10,273 bases of DNA, from contig WSUB01000444.1 in the NCBI GenBank assembly GCA_019633425.1, forward strand, positions 1 through 10,273, read 5' to 3'. Below, piece after piece: positions 1-8,181 of this stretch. The notes beneath the pieces were generated by a model. The model was not told where the DNA came from and ran no database searches. It was given only the letters and a program-made list of their open reading frames with translations. The position numbers and the translations under genes were made by a program. The first letter of the stretch is position 1. Every line of letters starts with the position of its first letter. The stretch comes from Tulasnella sp. 424. Taxonomy: Eukaryota > Basidiomycota > Agaricomycetes > Cantharellales > Tulasnellaceae.

Positions 1-111
1 GCAGGCACGCAGGTAAGTTAGGTAAGCATTTCGCAGAGAAAGGACAAAGTCGACGATTTCTTTAACCATCAGGTGGATCCCCAAGGCCATTGCATCCGTT
101 CTCTCCCCTCA

Positions 112-120
112 TCTATATAA
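112..120 (+). promoter_or_regulatory. TATA-like element upstream of A1
   Basis: The stretch TATATAA at 114-120 lies about 85-90 bp before the A1 start codon. This is a plausible distance for a TATA box followed by a short 5' leader. The leader between it and position 205 is rich in C and A (for example CCACAATCAACCCC) and contains no other ATG, so the ATG at 205 would be the first one met by a scanning ribosome. The transcription start itself cannot be seen. Confidence 0.5.
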
Positions 121-204
121 CGCAAGTCCTGTGTCCACAGCGTTATCTCTGAACCACCATCCATTTCAAGCAGCTCATTTCCACAATCAACCCCAGAAAG
201 CCCC

Positions 205-1374
205 ATGCCAACCCTCGACTCAGATGAGCATTTTATCGATTACTGCGGTTACAAAGTGTCGATTCGCGTGAACGGAAAAGACCTTCCGGTCTATGAAAAG
301 AACCCTAACCCCGAACGTCGCCATATTACTGCTTGGATTCCTTCGGAGGCTGGAACAGAATTCGAAATCGTACTGTTTCAAGCCCGCTCCCTGAAGCACA
401 CAACTTGCGTTACCATCTCGGTGGATGGTAAGAAGGTGTCAGAAGCAGTTATTGGCCAGGACTATGACTACAAGGATCGCATCAATGGTTGTCTAATCTC
501 AAGTACTATGGGCCGCCGCTTTCAATTTGAAAAGCTGGGTACAACGGGTAGGCCATCTAGGGAACCACTTATAAGTTATTTTTGCTGACTTCCAATATGT
601 TAAGCTGATGAGTCATATGTCAATGAGGGTATTGACCTCAGTGCCCTTGGCAAAATTGTAATCCAAATGCGTCGAGTCACAGTCACAAAACTCCGGAAAA
701 AGAAGGCCGTGAATAAATACATCAATCCAATTCCCCGCCGTGAATTGCTGGTGCCTGAAGCAAGTCACAAGGCTGGAAACCATGTTGTACAGTGAGTGTC
801 TGTACTGAAACAACATCATCTTCCACATATCTCACATGTTTATCATACCCATAGACTGGGACGCGAAGAGCCAGTTGAGGATACTGCTGCCTTTACTGAG
901 GTGTTTGAACGGTTAGACAAAAGATCCTGGGCAACATTTGAATTTAAATATCGTCCTATTGGTAGAGCTCCTCTACCACTTCTTTCAACTGGGTACTGAT
1001 GTCTGCTTCAACTTGACAGCGAGGCTGCAAGCTGATGGGATAATTCCCAAGCTCGTTTCAGATCCAGATGCACAACAAGCTGCCCTTCGAGTTCAGGTAG
1101 ATTGTTCTCCTTGCATTCTTAGCGCTGTGATTAACTGATGGCTGCCTTCCTGTTTTAACCAGGCTGAGTTAGCAAAGGTTCAGATTGAATTGAAAGCGAT
1201 ATGCAGCCAGCTTGGCTCAACCCACCAGGTCGGCCCCGAGGATGATTTTGATCTAATCCAAGAGTAAGTCCTGCTCCCTTCTCTGCATTTAGTCCAAACC
1301 CCCTTTATAAAAGCCTTTCTCTGGAGTCTGGGTTAATCTAACAATGTTATACACCTTTGAATAGGCGCGATTGA
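205..1374 (+). CDS. DUF7918-type protein, subtype A (gene A1), 6 exons
   Basis: Exon model: join(205..547,605..791,855..961,1020..1096,1163..1263,1365..1374), 825 nt, 274 residues. All introns are GT-AG (57, 63, 58, 66 and 101 bp) and the phase holds throughout. The N-terminal half has the family pattern VSIRVNGKDLPVYE, then WIPSEAG near residue 45. The second half has a basic run KLRKKK (143-148, perhaps a nuclear signal), HKAGNHVVQLG, SWATFEFKYRP (201-211) and LQADGIIPK (215-223), followed by a short amphipathic helix from about 229 to 255. I recognise this as a DUF7918 domain; its function is unknown. The last exon supplies only the final G of a split Glu codon plus Arg, Asp and stop. If that splice is not used, translation stops at 1265-1267, two residues earlier. 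Subtype A is shared with A2 (intron phases 1, 2, 1 and an identical 107-nt exon 3). The C-terminal FDLIQ looks like a decayed form of the VIDLT motif in the paralogues. Structure is well supported; function is not. Confidence 0.85.
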
Positions 1375-1698
1375 GGTGTCTGTATTTTGTTAGCCTCACA
1401 TGAGTGTACCTCCAGTGCTCCAGGGATACGAGAGTCCCGGGGGAATTGTTACCAAGCCTTTTTATGTATCCTGGCTGTACACTGTGTATTCTCCAGATCC
1501 AGAGCATAGCTATGGCCTGGCGCAAATGGATATGGGCTTCTTCATCTATCACTTATGCCTGTAATGTCTAGCTATTGACTGCAAGACTGAAGGGACTTGT
1601 CGGCGTCACGCAGGTGGCGTGGGAACACAGCCCTGCAAGCATGGCCTTTACGACAACGTTATCTCCCCCATATCCAACCACCTCTAACTTACATCACA
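1375..1698 (+). other. A1-B1 intergenic region with an overlapping upstream ORF
   Basis: This 324-bp gap must hold the A1 3' end and the B1 promoter. No clear TATA box is visible close to B1. An upstream ATG at 1641 opens a 38-codon frame that runs past the B1 start (1699) in another frame and stops at 1755-1757. If the transcript begins upstream of 1641, this frame would compete with B1 translation. The last 35 bp or so before the B1 ATG (CCAACCAC, then a run ending ACATCACA) resemble the sequence just before the truncated copy at 7914, so the leader was duplicated together with the gene. Confidence 0.45.
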
Positions 1699-2863
1699 AT
1701 GCTCACTTTTCGCTCTTTCTCTGTCTCAATTCAAGTCAACGGCAAAGACCTCCCTGAATACAAGACTGAATACCATGACAAGTCCAAGACAGCCACTTGT
1801 TGGATCCCATCCGAGGCAGGCCAACGGTTCACCATTTGCTGCAAGCAAGAGACGAGCTTCCGCCATACGATATCAGGTCAGGTTTATCTAGATGGAAACA
1901 GAAAGACCGTTACAAGGGTGCTTATGGGGAAACGATGGGGTTTCTCGAGCCAGATCAAGAGTGTTAGAACATCCCCTACCACAAGATCTCCCCTACAGTT
2001 TACGTCTTTGGAAACTACCGGTGGGGTGTCGAAATGGTCTAACGTGTTGCAATACAACTAATCACCAATCACTCACTGCCCGCCTAATTTGGTTGTCTTA
2101 GATAACGATAACTACTTGGACTTGGGGCTGGAGCTCAGAGGCCCAGGGACTGTTCGGGTCCAAATGCACCGGGTGCTTGTTACGGGTCAGGGAGACTGGA
2201 AAGCGGGGGCCCTGCCCGCGGATAAAATTGTCGTCCATGAAAAGAGTAAGAAGGCAGGTGGACATCTAGTCGGGTATGTTGACACACTTGACGAACAATT
2301 TTATTCTAATTTCTCTTGCTAGGCTCGGTAAACCCAAGTCATGTGGATTCAATATGACCACTAACTTAACCAGACCTTTGACACCCCCTGACAGAGATCC
2401 CTGGGTGACTTTCGAATTTCGCTATCGTTCGGCTGGTCTGTGGTCTCCATGCTGTGCCCATAAGTCACTGCTGAAGCATGGGTCTCTGCTCATCATAGCG
2501 GTGTTACAAGCTGAAGGAATCGTATCGAAAGATATGAGACCGATACTATCCGAAAGGGAACGAGCAGCTCTGGAAGCTAAGTTTCGGGAGTATGAAGTAA
2601 GTTTCATCATCCGAAGAGGGGCAGTCGGCTCAGCTTTTTTTTTCGGCATCGCCCACTTGCAGGCTAAGGAAGCAACCCTGAGTGCCCAGCTTGCTAAACT
2701 TAAAGCACGGTCCAGTAATCTACCTTTGAAGCGAGAGCCCTCTCCCATCTGCGTTCCAGAGAGTGCCGTTGGCACAACATTTGATCTAACACTCGAGTGC
2801 GTGTACCGAACCTTCTACTGCTTTAGAAGTTGTCTCATGGCGTGGTCCATTCTCAGCGACTAA
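1699..2863 (+). CDS. DUF7918-type protein, subtype B (gene B1), 6 exons
   Basis: Exon model: join(1699..2020,2102..2273,2323..2435,2499..2596,2663..2796,2857..2863), 846 nt, 281 residues; introns are 81, 49, 63, 66 and 60 bp. The start MLTFRSFSVSI lines up with B2 (MLDFRSYKVSI). Family landmarks are VNGKDLPEY, CWIPSEAG, VRVQMHRV, HEKSKKAGGH, WVTFEFRYR (192-200) and LQAEGI (205-210). A short helical stretch rich in Ala, Leu and Lys follows (236-251). The tail has LKREPSPI (257-264), which fits the psi-K-x-E SUMO-acceptor consensus with Lys258, and FDLTL (275-279), which resembles a SUMO-interacting motif, then Asp-Asp-stop from the 7-nt last exon. Exons 1, 3, 5 and 6 have exactly the same lengths as in B2 (322, 113, 134, 7), which strongly supports the model. 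Introns 3, 4 and 5 are multiples of three without stops, so one long exon 2323-2863 is the main alternative model. DUF7918 assignment is by recalled motifs; the molecular role is unknown. Confidence 0.87.
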
Positions 2864-3204
2864 CCTTTCCATTGAGTTCCATGCATGGAACGCGTCGCCT
2901 TCCAAAATACTTGAGATGAGACTGTACATGTATTGTGCTACTAAATAGTCTTGAACACGACTTGAACCGTAACAACCCCGAGTGTTTGCATTGGAGGACG
3001 CCTTTATTGGGAGTAGGAGAGCAGCCAGACCGAAAGGTAATGTGGGTAAAGGTCTGAGTAGATTGTTCGACACGCTAGAGTTTGCGAACCACCCCTTTTC
3101 TGTATTCAAGGGACAAAGTAGCTAGCCGAGGGTCCTGGACTCTCTATGCAGCCGGTAGTATTCTACGGAGACTTGCCAGGGTGTCTTACCTCCACTTCAA
3201 GGGT
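2864..3204. other. Convergent intergenic region, B1 and GPI18 3' ends
   Basis: B1 (+) and GPI18 (-) converge on this 341-bp stretch, so it should hold both 3' untranslated regions and polyadenylation sites. No AATAAA signal, tRNA, repeat or coding exon was recognised. Open frames crossing it on either strand show no family motif and no codon pattern resembling the flanking genes. Confidence 0.5.
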
Positions 3205-4760
3205 CTAGGCTGGGGGGAGGAAAGCCGCCCACAGAATCATCGAGACGAATGCCCACGTTACCACATAAACCACCCATATCCTTGCCCAATTCCACCCCCT
3301 GGTCGAGCCTTTATACTGCATGACGAGGCCTGCCGCGGCCCAGTAGGTGTATGGCATTGAGCTGGAGAGTCGAAGAACGATTTGGACGTGTGCTTCGACG
3401 AGAAGGATGGAGGAAAAGATTAGGCAATGGATGGCGTGAGAGAGTGTGGCGAAGGAGTTGAGAGGTGGGGATCGTGGAGGTTCGCCGTTCTCCTTTCTTC
3501 TGTTGGGTGGGCCAAAGATCATCCGTTGCGCTGAGCGTTGCAGACGGCTTCCAATATCGGTCGTCTTCCCATTATCAGTTGTCCATCCTTCCAGAGCGTT
3601 TGCGAAGACATGCCGGACTTGCTTCCAAGAGGCTGACCACAGTAACGCCATGACTGGTGCAGCGAAAAGGAAGTTGGGAATCTGGGGCAATCTCCAATAC
3701 CGAAGGAATCCAACATCCCAATATTGTTTTTGAACGTAGCCGTAGATAAGCGGGAGCGGTTTGGAGTAACACCACGGGGGAAAGCCGGTAGGAGAGAATG
3801 GGTCGGCACGTTCGGCGGTGCAGAAGGAATAGTAACCGTGAACTTGATGAAGGACGAAGGGAAGCGCCGTGAGTAACGAGTATACGGTAGCGCGGATTAC
3901 GGATGTCACAAGCGCCTATAATGAACCGAAAGAATCCATTAGAGATATGAGTCGAGCGAATCAAGGTGAAACACACCTGAGGGAGAATTTTCCGTCTTGC
4001 CCAATGTAGGGTCAAAGGTTCTACCAAGATACCCCAGATAATGAAGCCTGCGAGCATTGTTCCGTTCGACCTAAACGCGGTGGCAAGCATGAAACAAACA
4101 CTCGCTTTCATCCAATTCCTTCGGCGGCATGCGAGCATCCCTTTGTACGACAAGGTCGCGAAGAATGGTTCCGCATAGGGAGCGAACAAGAGAGCTGGAG
4201 GGGAAAGTGGAACAAGTGATAGCAATGTCGTGAGCTTTGCCATTGAAGGAGTCCCGCCAACGGCGATTGTCAGACTGACGAAAGAGAATAAGTAAACCTG
4301 CTTCTGGTGTTGGAAAGGGAGCGACTCACTCGTATAGATCTCCAGTCCAGTCACACAACATCAAACTTGCGGCTGCTCCACCAAGCAGCACATCCCTCTC
4401 CACGACCGCAGTCCGTTCAGTGAACCCCGCCGTTTTGATTATCCACAGGCCGGCTTCTGCGAAGAGCCTCATGAGGAAAGGTGTTCCGGGAAAGAAAGCA
4501 AACAAGTGCTCATAGTTATACCCGTTTAGAGCAATGTTCGAGAAGTGGAAGACGTCCCATCGCAAAAGGGCGGATGCAAGTCCGAATTTGCGCTCTGGCT
4601 GGGTAATGAGATGGGAAGAGTCGAAAGGGGGAAAGAGAGTAGCACAGAGAACTATAATGCCGGCTACTGCAATTCGAGAGAGATAATATGCTCTCCTCAA
4701 GGATTTCTTGTCCAAGGCATGGTGTTCTAAGTGGATGTATGTGCTGAGGATCTCGTCCAT
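3205..4760 (-). CDS. GPI18: GPI mannosyltransferase 2 (GPI18/PIG-V, GT76 family), 3 exons
   Basis: Exon model on the minus strand: complement(join(3205..3915,3977..4274,4330..4760)), 1440 nt, 479 residues; introns of 61 and 55 bp. The family adds the second mannose to the GPI-anchor precursor on the lumenal side of the ER, using dolichol-phosphate mannose. The protein is a multi-pass membrane protein with a first hydrophobic segment at about 26-45. Family landmarks visible here are RWDVFHF (67-73, with the Trp-Asp pair), NGYNYEHLFAFFPGTP (79-94), LYDLT across the first splice (142-146), ALLFAPYAEPFF (171-182), ATAFRSNG, HGYYSFC (269-275), PWC (290-292), YWDVGFLRYW (308-317) and IPNFLFAAP (322-330). 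A hydrophilic loop rich in Arg, Asn and Pro (about 352-395) interrupts the hydrophobic segments and may be lineage specific. The end WAAFLPPA is typical. The ATG at 4760 was chosen because the protein starts there just before the first membrane segment; the frame is open upstream, but that extension shows no family similarity. Confidence 0.93.
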
Positions 4761-5108
4761 GCCTCGTTGGCAGATGTTGAACGTGAGAAAGGTAGATGTT
4801 CGAAAACCGCCAACCCAAAATAGTATCAAACACGAAAACACAATCCGACCGCCCCGAATCCCGAAATGGACCTTATGGCTAACTGTATATTTTCTTCGGC
4901 ACCAATGCAAAAAGACTAGTCCAAGAACTCCTCTTCTTGTTCCAGCGCGTTTTTTGAATGAACACCGTGATAGTGATCCTGATTCGCTTGCCTACGACTT
5001 GGCTCGTGTCGTTTCATAACACTGGATTCGAACTTAATGTACAATCGAGACTACCCAGTGCGTGTGTTAGTTCAGGTCATTTGTAGCTCAACACCCCTGC
5101 TGCCGCTA
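4761..5108 (-). other. Intergenic region, GPI18 promoter and DUF6593 3' end
   Basis: GPI18 and the DUF6593 gene are both on the minus strand, so this 348-bp gap should contain the GPI18 promoter and the DUF6593 3' untranslated region. No convincing TATA box, terminator or coding exon was seen. If the last DUF6593 intron is retained, that gene's reading frame would extend into this gap as far as 5072. Confidence 0.45.
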
Positions 5109-5867
5109 TCAAGGTCCTCCTCCGCTGGCGGCTGCACGTCTACGACGCTATGGATGCCAAGGGTTCGGTCAATCGATGTACACTGAATATAGTTGTAGGG
5201 ATGCTGTCTTACCCGCTCCTCGTCTTCGCGTTTCTTTTCCATTAGCAATGCGGATACGAGAATGAAATCCAGCACTGCAGGGGCGGAGTAGCTTTGGTCT
5301 ACCGAAAGGGTCGCAGGACTGGCCAGCACCCAAAGATCTGAGTTAGCGTGGACATTCTTTAGGAGGGTTTGCAACAGGAGAGAAGCATACATATTGGAGT
5401 GGAAGAGGCGGGAAATTCTTCTGGTGTACGTTGCTACACGCTGACCGGAGGCAGCAAAGCACTACCAATGTCCACGATCAACCAAAGAAGAGCCCCGCAG
5501 AAACATGAACACTCACCTCTTTCCTTTTCCAATAGTATTCTCTTCCATCGCCCGCCGTGAACCAATACTCTGCCGGGCTGAACCATCCGGAACTCCGATG
5601 AACCAACAGCCTACCGCAATCTATTCCACCAACGACAACGTTTCTGCTGCAGGTCCAACCGCCCCAATTGATCTCCCCGACGGGCTCAATGTTCCCTTTA
5701 GGTCCAATTCGAGAAATCGACGACGATTTTTTCCCACCAAGGAATCCCTGCTCCAAATAGAGCTGGTAGACTACAGCGCCAGTGGAGTCGTGGACACGGC
5801 CGCAGAAAGGATCGTCTGGAAAGGTAAAAGTTATAGCTGGCGAAGGATATGCGTTTTGTGCAGACAT
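5109..5867 (-). CDS. DUF6593 domain protein, 3 exons
   Basis: Exon model on the minus strand: complement(join(5109..5147,5213..5440,5517..5867)), 618 nt, 205 residues; introns of 65 and 76 bp, both at phase 0. The N-terminal part runs ITFTFPDDP, then VYQLYLEQ, ISRI and GEINWGGW, ending in a strong FTAGDGREYYWK (103-114). The second exon continues with RVATYTRR and ends with VLDFILVSALLMEKKR (about 174-188). This layout, an FxAxDGRxYxWK core followed by a hydrophobic LDxIxVSxLLxEKKR tail, is what I know as DUF6593, a family common in agaricomycetes and of unknown function. The last exon is the least certain part: using the GTAAGA donor and the CATAG acceptor gives the tail RRRRAAASGGGP, whereas reading straight through gives about 42 other residues and stops at 5072-5074. 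The spliced form is preferred because such proteins usually end soon after the EKKR stretch. No signal peptide is apparent. Confidence 0.82.
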
Positions 5868-6697
5868 GATCCGTGCCGGAGAGGAAGGAAAGGGGTGCCA
5901 GTGCTGCGCCCTCGGTGGTGGAATCTGTTGTATTCAAGGACGCCAAGCGAGTGCTGCGCCGTGGATCAGAGTGTCAACCTCCTTATGTAAGCTTCCGGAG
6001 AAATAACGACATGCACGTGACTGTCCGTCCTCCGACCATTCGAGACACACGAATAACCTAGCCTTCGAGCCCAATCGATATCGCCTAATGCATCAATCCT
6101 TGGATATATGTCTCCAAGAAACCTAATCGTTTTCAAGTTCGTTGAGTGGCGAGGTACTTTGACTGCGAGGAGCCACCGACCTCTTCAGGACCAACGTACG
6201 CATCCACTGTCCTTAATTTTATATCACCCGAGTTATTTGTGACTGGGAGCGTCGGTAATGGTGGCCTACAGGTCCTTCATGGCCATGGCCAAGTCTTGCA
6301 GCCAGTTTGAGATGTCCTGGGGTAAAAACCGGTCGGACGCGCGTCAACAAAGACATGACCCATATCATTGAATTGAGGCTTTTTTTAATCTGCTCACACG
6401 GTATTGCATGAGTTTATTTGAGGCGTTTTGCTTCGAGAGGTCCACTGAACGATTCGGCGGGAGGCTGACGGTTTGATATATTTGGCCTGCCAGGGAATTC
6501 CCTCCGCCGCTCAGTCTCGTTATCGCTGATGTTTCCAAGTGCATGCAGTTAACTTGAAGATAGCGAAGTGTGGCTGACGAGTCGGCGGAGGTGAAGGACG
6601 AGAAGAAGCTCAGACTCGCCCCCGCTTTGACGAGTTTGTTGGGGCGTGGCACTACGCTTAGTCGAACAGGGTCTGCACCTGAAAAGCAACCACCACC
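5868..6697. other. Divergent intergenic region between the DUF6593 gene and A2
   Basis: This 830-bp gap lies between two genes transcribed away from each other and so should contain both promoters. No gene or RNA gene was recognised. It holds an 11-bp direct repeat AGTGCTGCGCC at 5900-5910 and 5950-5960, a TATA-like TGATATATTT near 6474, about 220 bp before A2, and a poly-T run around 6380. The last 130 bp before A2 are open in one frame, but that frame has no ATG and no family similarity, so it is treated as leader. Confidence 0.45.
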
Positions 6698-7646
6698 ATG
6701 TCCACCTCTACCCCGCGCTTTCTCCAAATGCGGTCTTTTCAAGTGTCGATAAAAGTGGATGGCCAAAAGCTTCCAATTCATCGAGTAAAGTATGATCGTA
6801 AAAACCATCGGGCTGTCGGGTGGATTGCGTCAACGGAGCGCAATTTTTCCGTCGTAATGAAGCAAGCCTACAGTTTTGCCTATACGACTGCAGCGGACCT
6901 TCTCATGGATGGTGTTAAAGTTTGCGATACCGTGTTTGGAGAGGGCTATGAGTTCAGGGACGAGCTTTCTAGCATTGCGATCTTGAGTACAGCTAGTCGA
7001 CCCTTTGAGTTCAAACCGCTGAAAACATTGGGTGAGTTCCCTTCGCTAACTTTCATGTAGCATTCATCAGTATCAAACACGGGCACGTTTCAGACGATGA
7101 GGCACTCAGGGAGCGTAATCCCGGCTTCACAGCACCTGGGACGCGGATTGAAGTTCGTATGAATCGCGTCAGGATTGTAGAGGATGGCCGAGAAAATAAC
7201 TGGGAAGATTACGCAACCCAAGTTCCTGAAAGGGAGCTGACGGTCCACGAAGCAGATTACAAAGCTGGAACCCATATTATGCAGTATGTTATCATACCAG
7301 CGATTAGTTACTCCCAAAGTAACACGTTTATTTAACAGTCTAGGGGAGGAGGTTCCTAGCGATAACGTCAGGATCTTTACATTCCCACTCGAAACTTCCG
7401 ACGAAGAGCCTTGGGTAACGTTTGAGTTCCGGTATCGGCCCATTGGTGGGTTTGTTTGGACTCTTCCAAGGGCGCTCAATTGATGCCTTGTGCTTTGGAA
7501 GCAATGTTGCAGGCCGAAGGCATAATACCCAAGCCCGCTGTGGAAGTTATAGATTTGACCGCTGAGTGTGTTCATGCTCCCTTCATCTAAGAGCTAGCTC
7601 TGAACTAACCAATCGGCATTTTACACCTTTGAATAGGAGCGATTAG
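6698..7646 (+). CDS. DUF7918-type protein, subtype A (gene A2), 5 exons
   Basis: Exon model: join(6698..7031,7094..7283,7339..7445,7502..7565,7637..7646), 705 nt, 234 residues; introns of 62, 55, 56 and 71 bp. The start sits in ACCACCATG, a good context; a second Met at 6728 (MRSFQVSI) is closer to the paralogues' start and is an alternative. Landmarks are VSIKVDGQKLPIH, GWIASTE, TRIEVRMNRV, HEADYKAGTH, WVTFEFRYRP (200-209) and LQAEGIIPK (213-221). Unlike A1, B1 and B2, it has no helical linker exon: PK runs through only four residues (PAVE) into VIDLTAESD at the end (226-234). The missing piece corresponds to the end of exon 4, intron 4 and most of exon 5, so an internal deletion is the simple explanation. 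The final 10-nt exon and the sequence CACCTTTGAATAG before it are shared with A1. VIDLT matches a classical SUMO-interacting motif; this link is inference. The exon 4 acceptor (TTGGAAG) is weak and chosen mainly by homology. Confidence 0.84.
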
Positions 7647-7913
7647 CCTATCTCTGTCTTGTCAACGCCACGGCCTTTTACTTGTCTCAGTCCATTGTCA
7701 AATCGGTTGTAAACTGTGCTTCCTCCCAATCTACATATTTTTGAACGTGTATATATATTTTTTGCCGACTTTGAAGTGGGCGGATGTTGTTTCCGCGAGT
7801 GACAACAACAAAGGCCCCGTCTCGGCGCGGAACACGCGACTTCACTGGCAAAGAACTACGTGCTGCGATGCCTGGGTGCCCTCATCTTTCAACCACACCT
7901 ACCTCGCATTACA

Positions 7914-7976
7914 ATGCTCACTTTTTTGTCCCATTCCGTCTCTATCCAAGCCAACGGCAAGGACCTTCCTGAGTAA
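7914..7976 (+). pseudogene. Truncated subtype-B DUF7918 start (psiB)
   Basis: An ATG here opens a 20-residue frame, MLTFLSHSVSI followed by QANGKDLPE, which is nearly the B1 N-terminus (MLTFRSFSVSI, VNGKDLPE). It then meets TAA exactly where B1 and A1 have a Tyr codon and B2 has a Tyr codon two residues later. Beyond the stop no further similarity to exon 1 can be seen, so this is a fragment of about 63 bp and not merely a gene with one point mutation. Similarity to B1 also extends some 30 bp upstream of the ATG. The likely origin is incomplete duplication or deletion of a B-type gene. No downstream exons were found before B2 starts at 8182. It could still be transcribed as part of the B2 leader if the B2 promoter lies upstream. 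Confidence 0.78.
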
Positions 7977-8054
7977 CTGTCTTTAGTGGTAGTAGCATCT
8001 CACAGTTGATTTACTTGACTAGGAGGGGAAGAATTGGGGGTTGGTCGTTTGGGT

Positions 8055-8103
8055 TGTGACTTTTAATGGTGTGACGTGACAACCTAACAGACGTTATGTC
8101 ACA
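8055..8103 (+). promoter_or_regulatory. Cluster of TGTGAC motifs with an imperfect inverted repeat upstream of B2
   Basis: TGTGAC occurs at 8055-8060 and 8070-8075, and its reverse complement GTCACA at 8098-8103. The second and third form the ends of an imperfect inverted repeat, and the second is part of TGACGTGA (8072-8079), which resembles a bZIP (CRE-like) site. The cluster lies about 80-130 bp before the B2 start codon, in the usual promoter range. Regulatory use is inference; no such cluster was noticed before A1, B1 or A2. Confidence 0.35.
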
Positions 8104-8181
8104 TCGGTTGGTTGAAGCAAAAGCGCGTCGACGTCCCATTCTTCTTTTCTTTTCGTGGCCACCCATCGCATCTTTTCAGTC

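Larger units (their letters stand above)
205..2863 (+). repeat. Copy 1 of the duplicated A-B gene pair (A1 + B1)
   Basis: A1 and B1 are in the same order and orientation as A2 and B2 at 6698-9366. The two units span 2659 and 2669 bp from first start codon to last stop codon. Similarity is clear at protein level and in exon structure; outside exons it is limited to short blocks, such as the 3' end of the last subtype-A intron. The duplication is therefore old, and the boundaries given are gene boundaries, not mapped repeat ends. Confidence 0.6.

Noticed and set aside
2733..2753. Phosphorylation-dependent sumoylation motif (psi-K-x-E-x-x-S-P) at LKREPSP in B1 and IKREASP in B2
   Set aside because: The spacing between Glu and Ser-Pro is one residue shorter than the known motif, so only the plain psi-K-x-E consensus is claimed.
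3446..3733. Plus-strand open frame of 95 codons inside the GPI18 locus, and similar ones at 4545-4730 and 4708-5019
   Set aside because: They lie opposite or beside GPI18 exons, which carry clear family motifs, and show no recognisable domain of their own.
5900..5960. Direct repeat AGTGCTGCGCC at 5900 and 5950, considered as a repeat array
   Set aside because: There are only two copies of 11 bp, with no third copy and no shared flanks; this may be chance.
5505..5990. Plus-strand open frame of 161 codons
   Set aside because: It is the antisense shadow of DUF6593 exon 1, whose FTAGDGREYYWK core supports the minus strand.
6365..6808. Minus-strand open frame of 147 codons upstream of and across the A2 start
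   Set aside because: It overlaps A2 exon 1 in antisense, has low-complexity composition and no family motif. The minus-strand frame at 7090-7575 opposite A2 was rejected for the same reason.
7032..7060. Alternative 29-bp first intron in A2 ending at ATGTAG
   Set aside because: It is in frame but too short for a fungal spliceosomal intron. The acceptor at 7092-7093 gives 62 bp and aligns exon 2 with the paralogues.
8155..8181. N-terminal extension of B2 beginning at GTG
   Set aside because: GTG is not an expected start in a fungal nuclear gene. The ATG at 8182 gives a protein start that aligns with B1.
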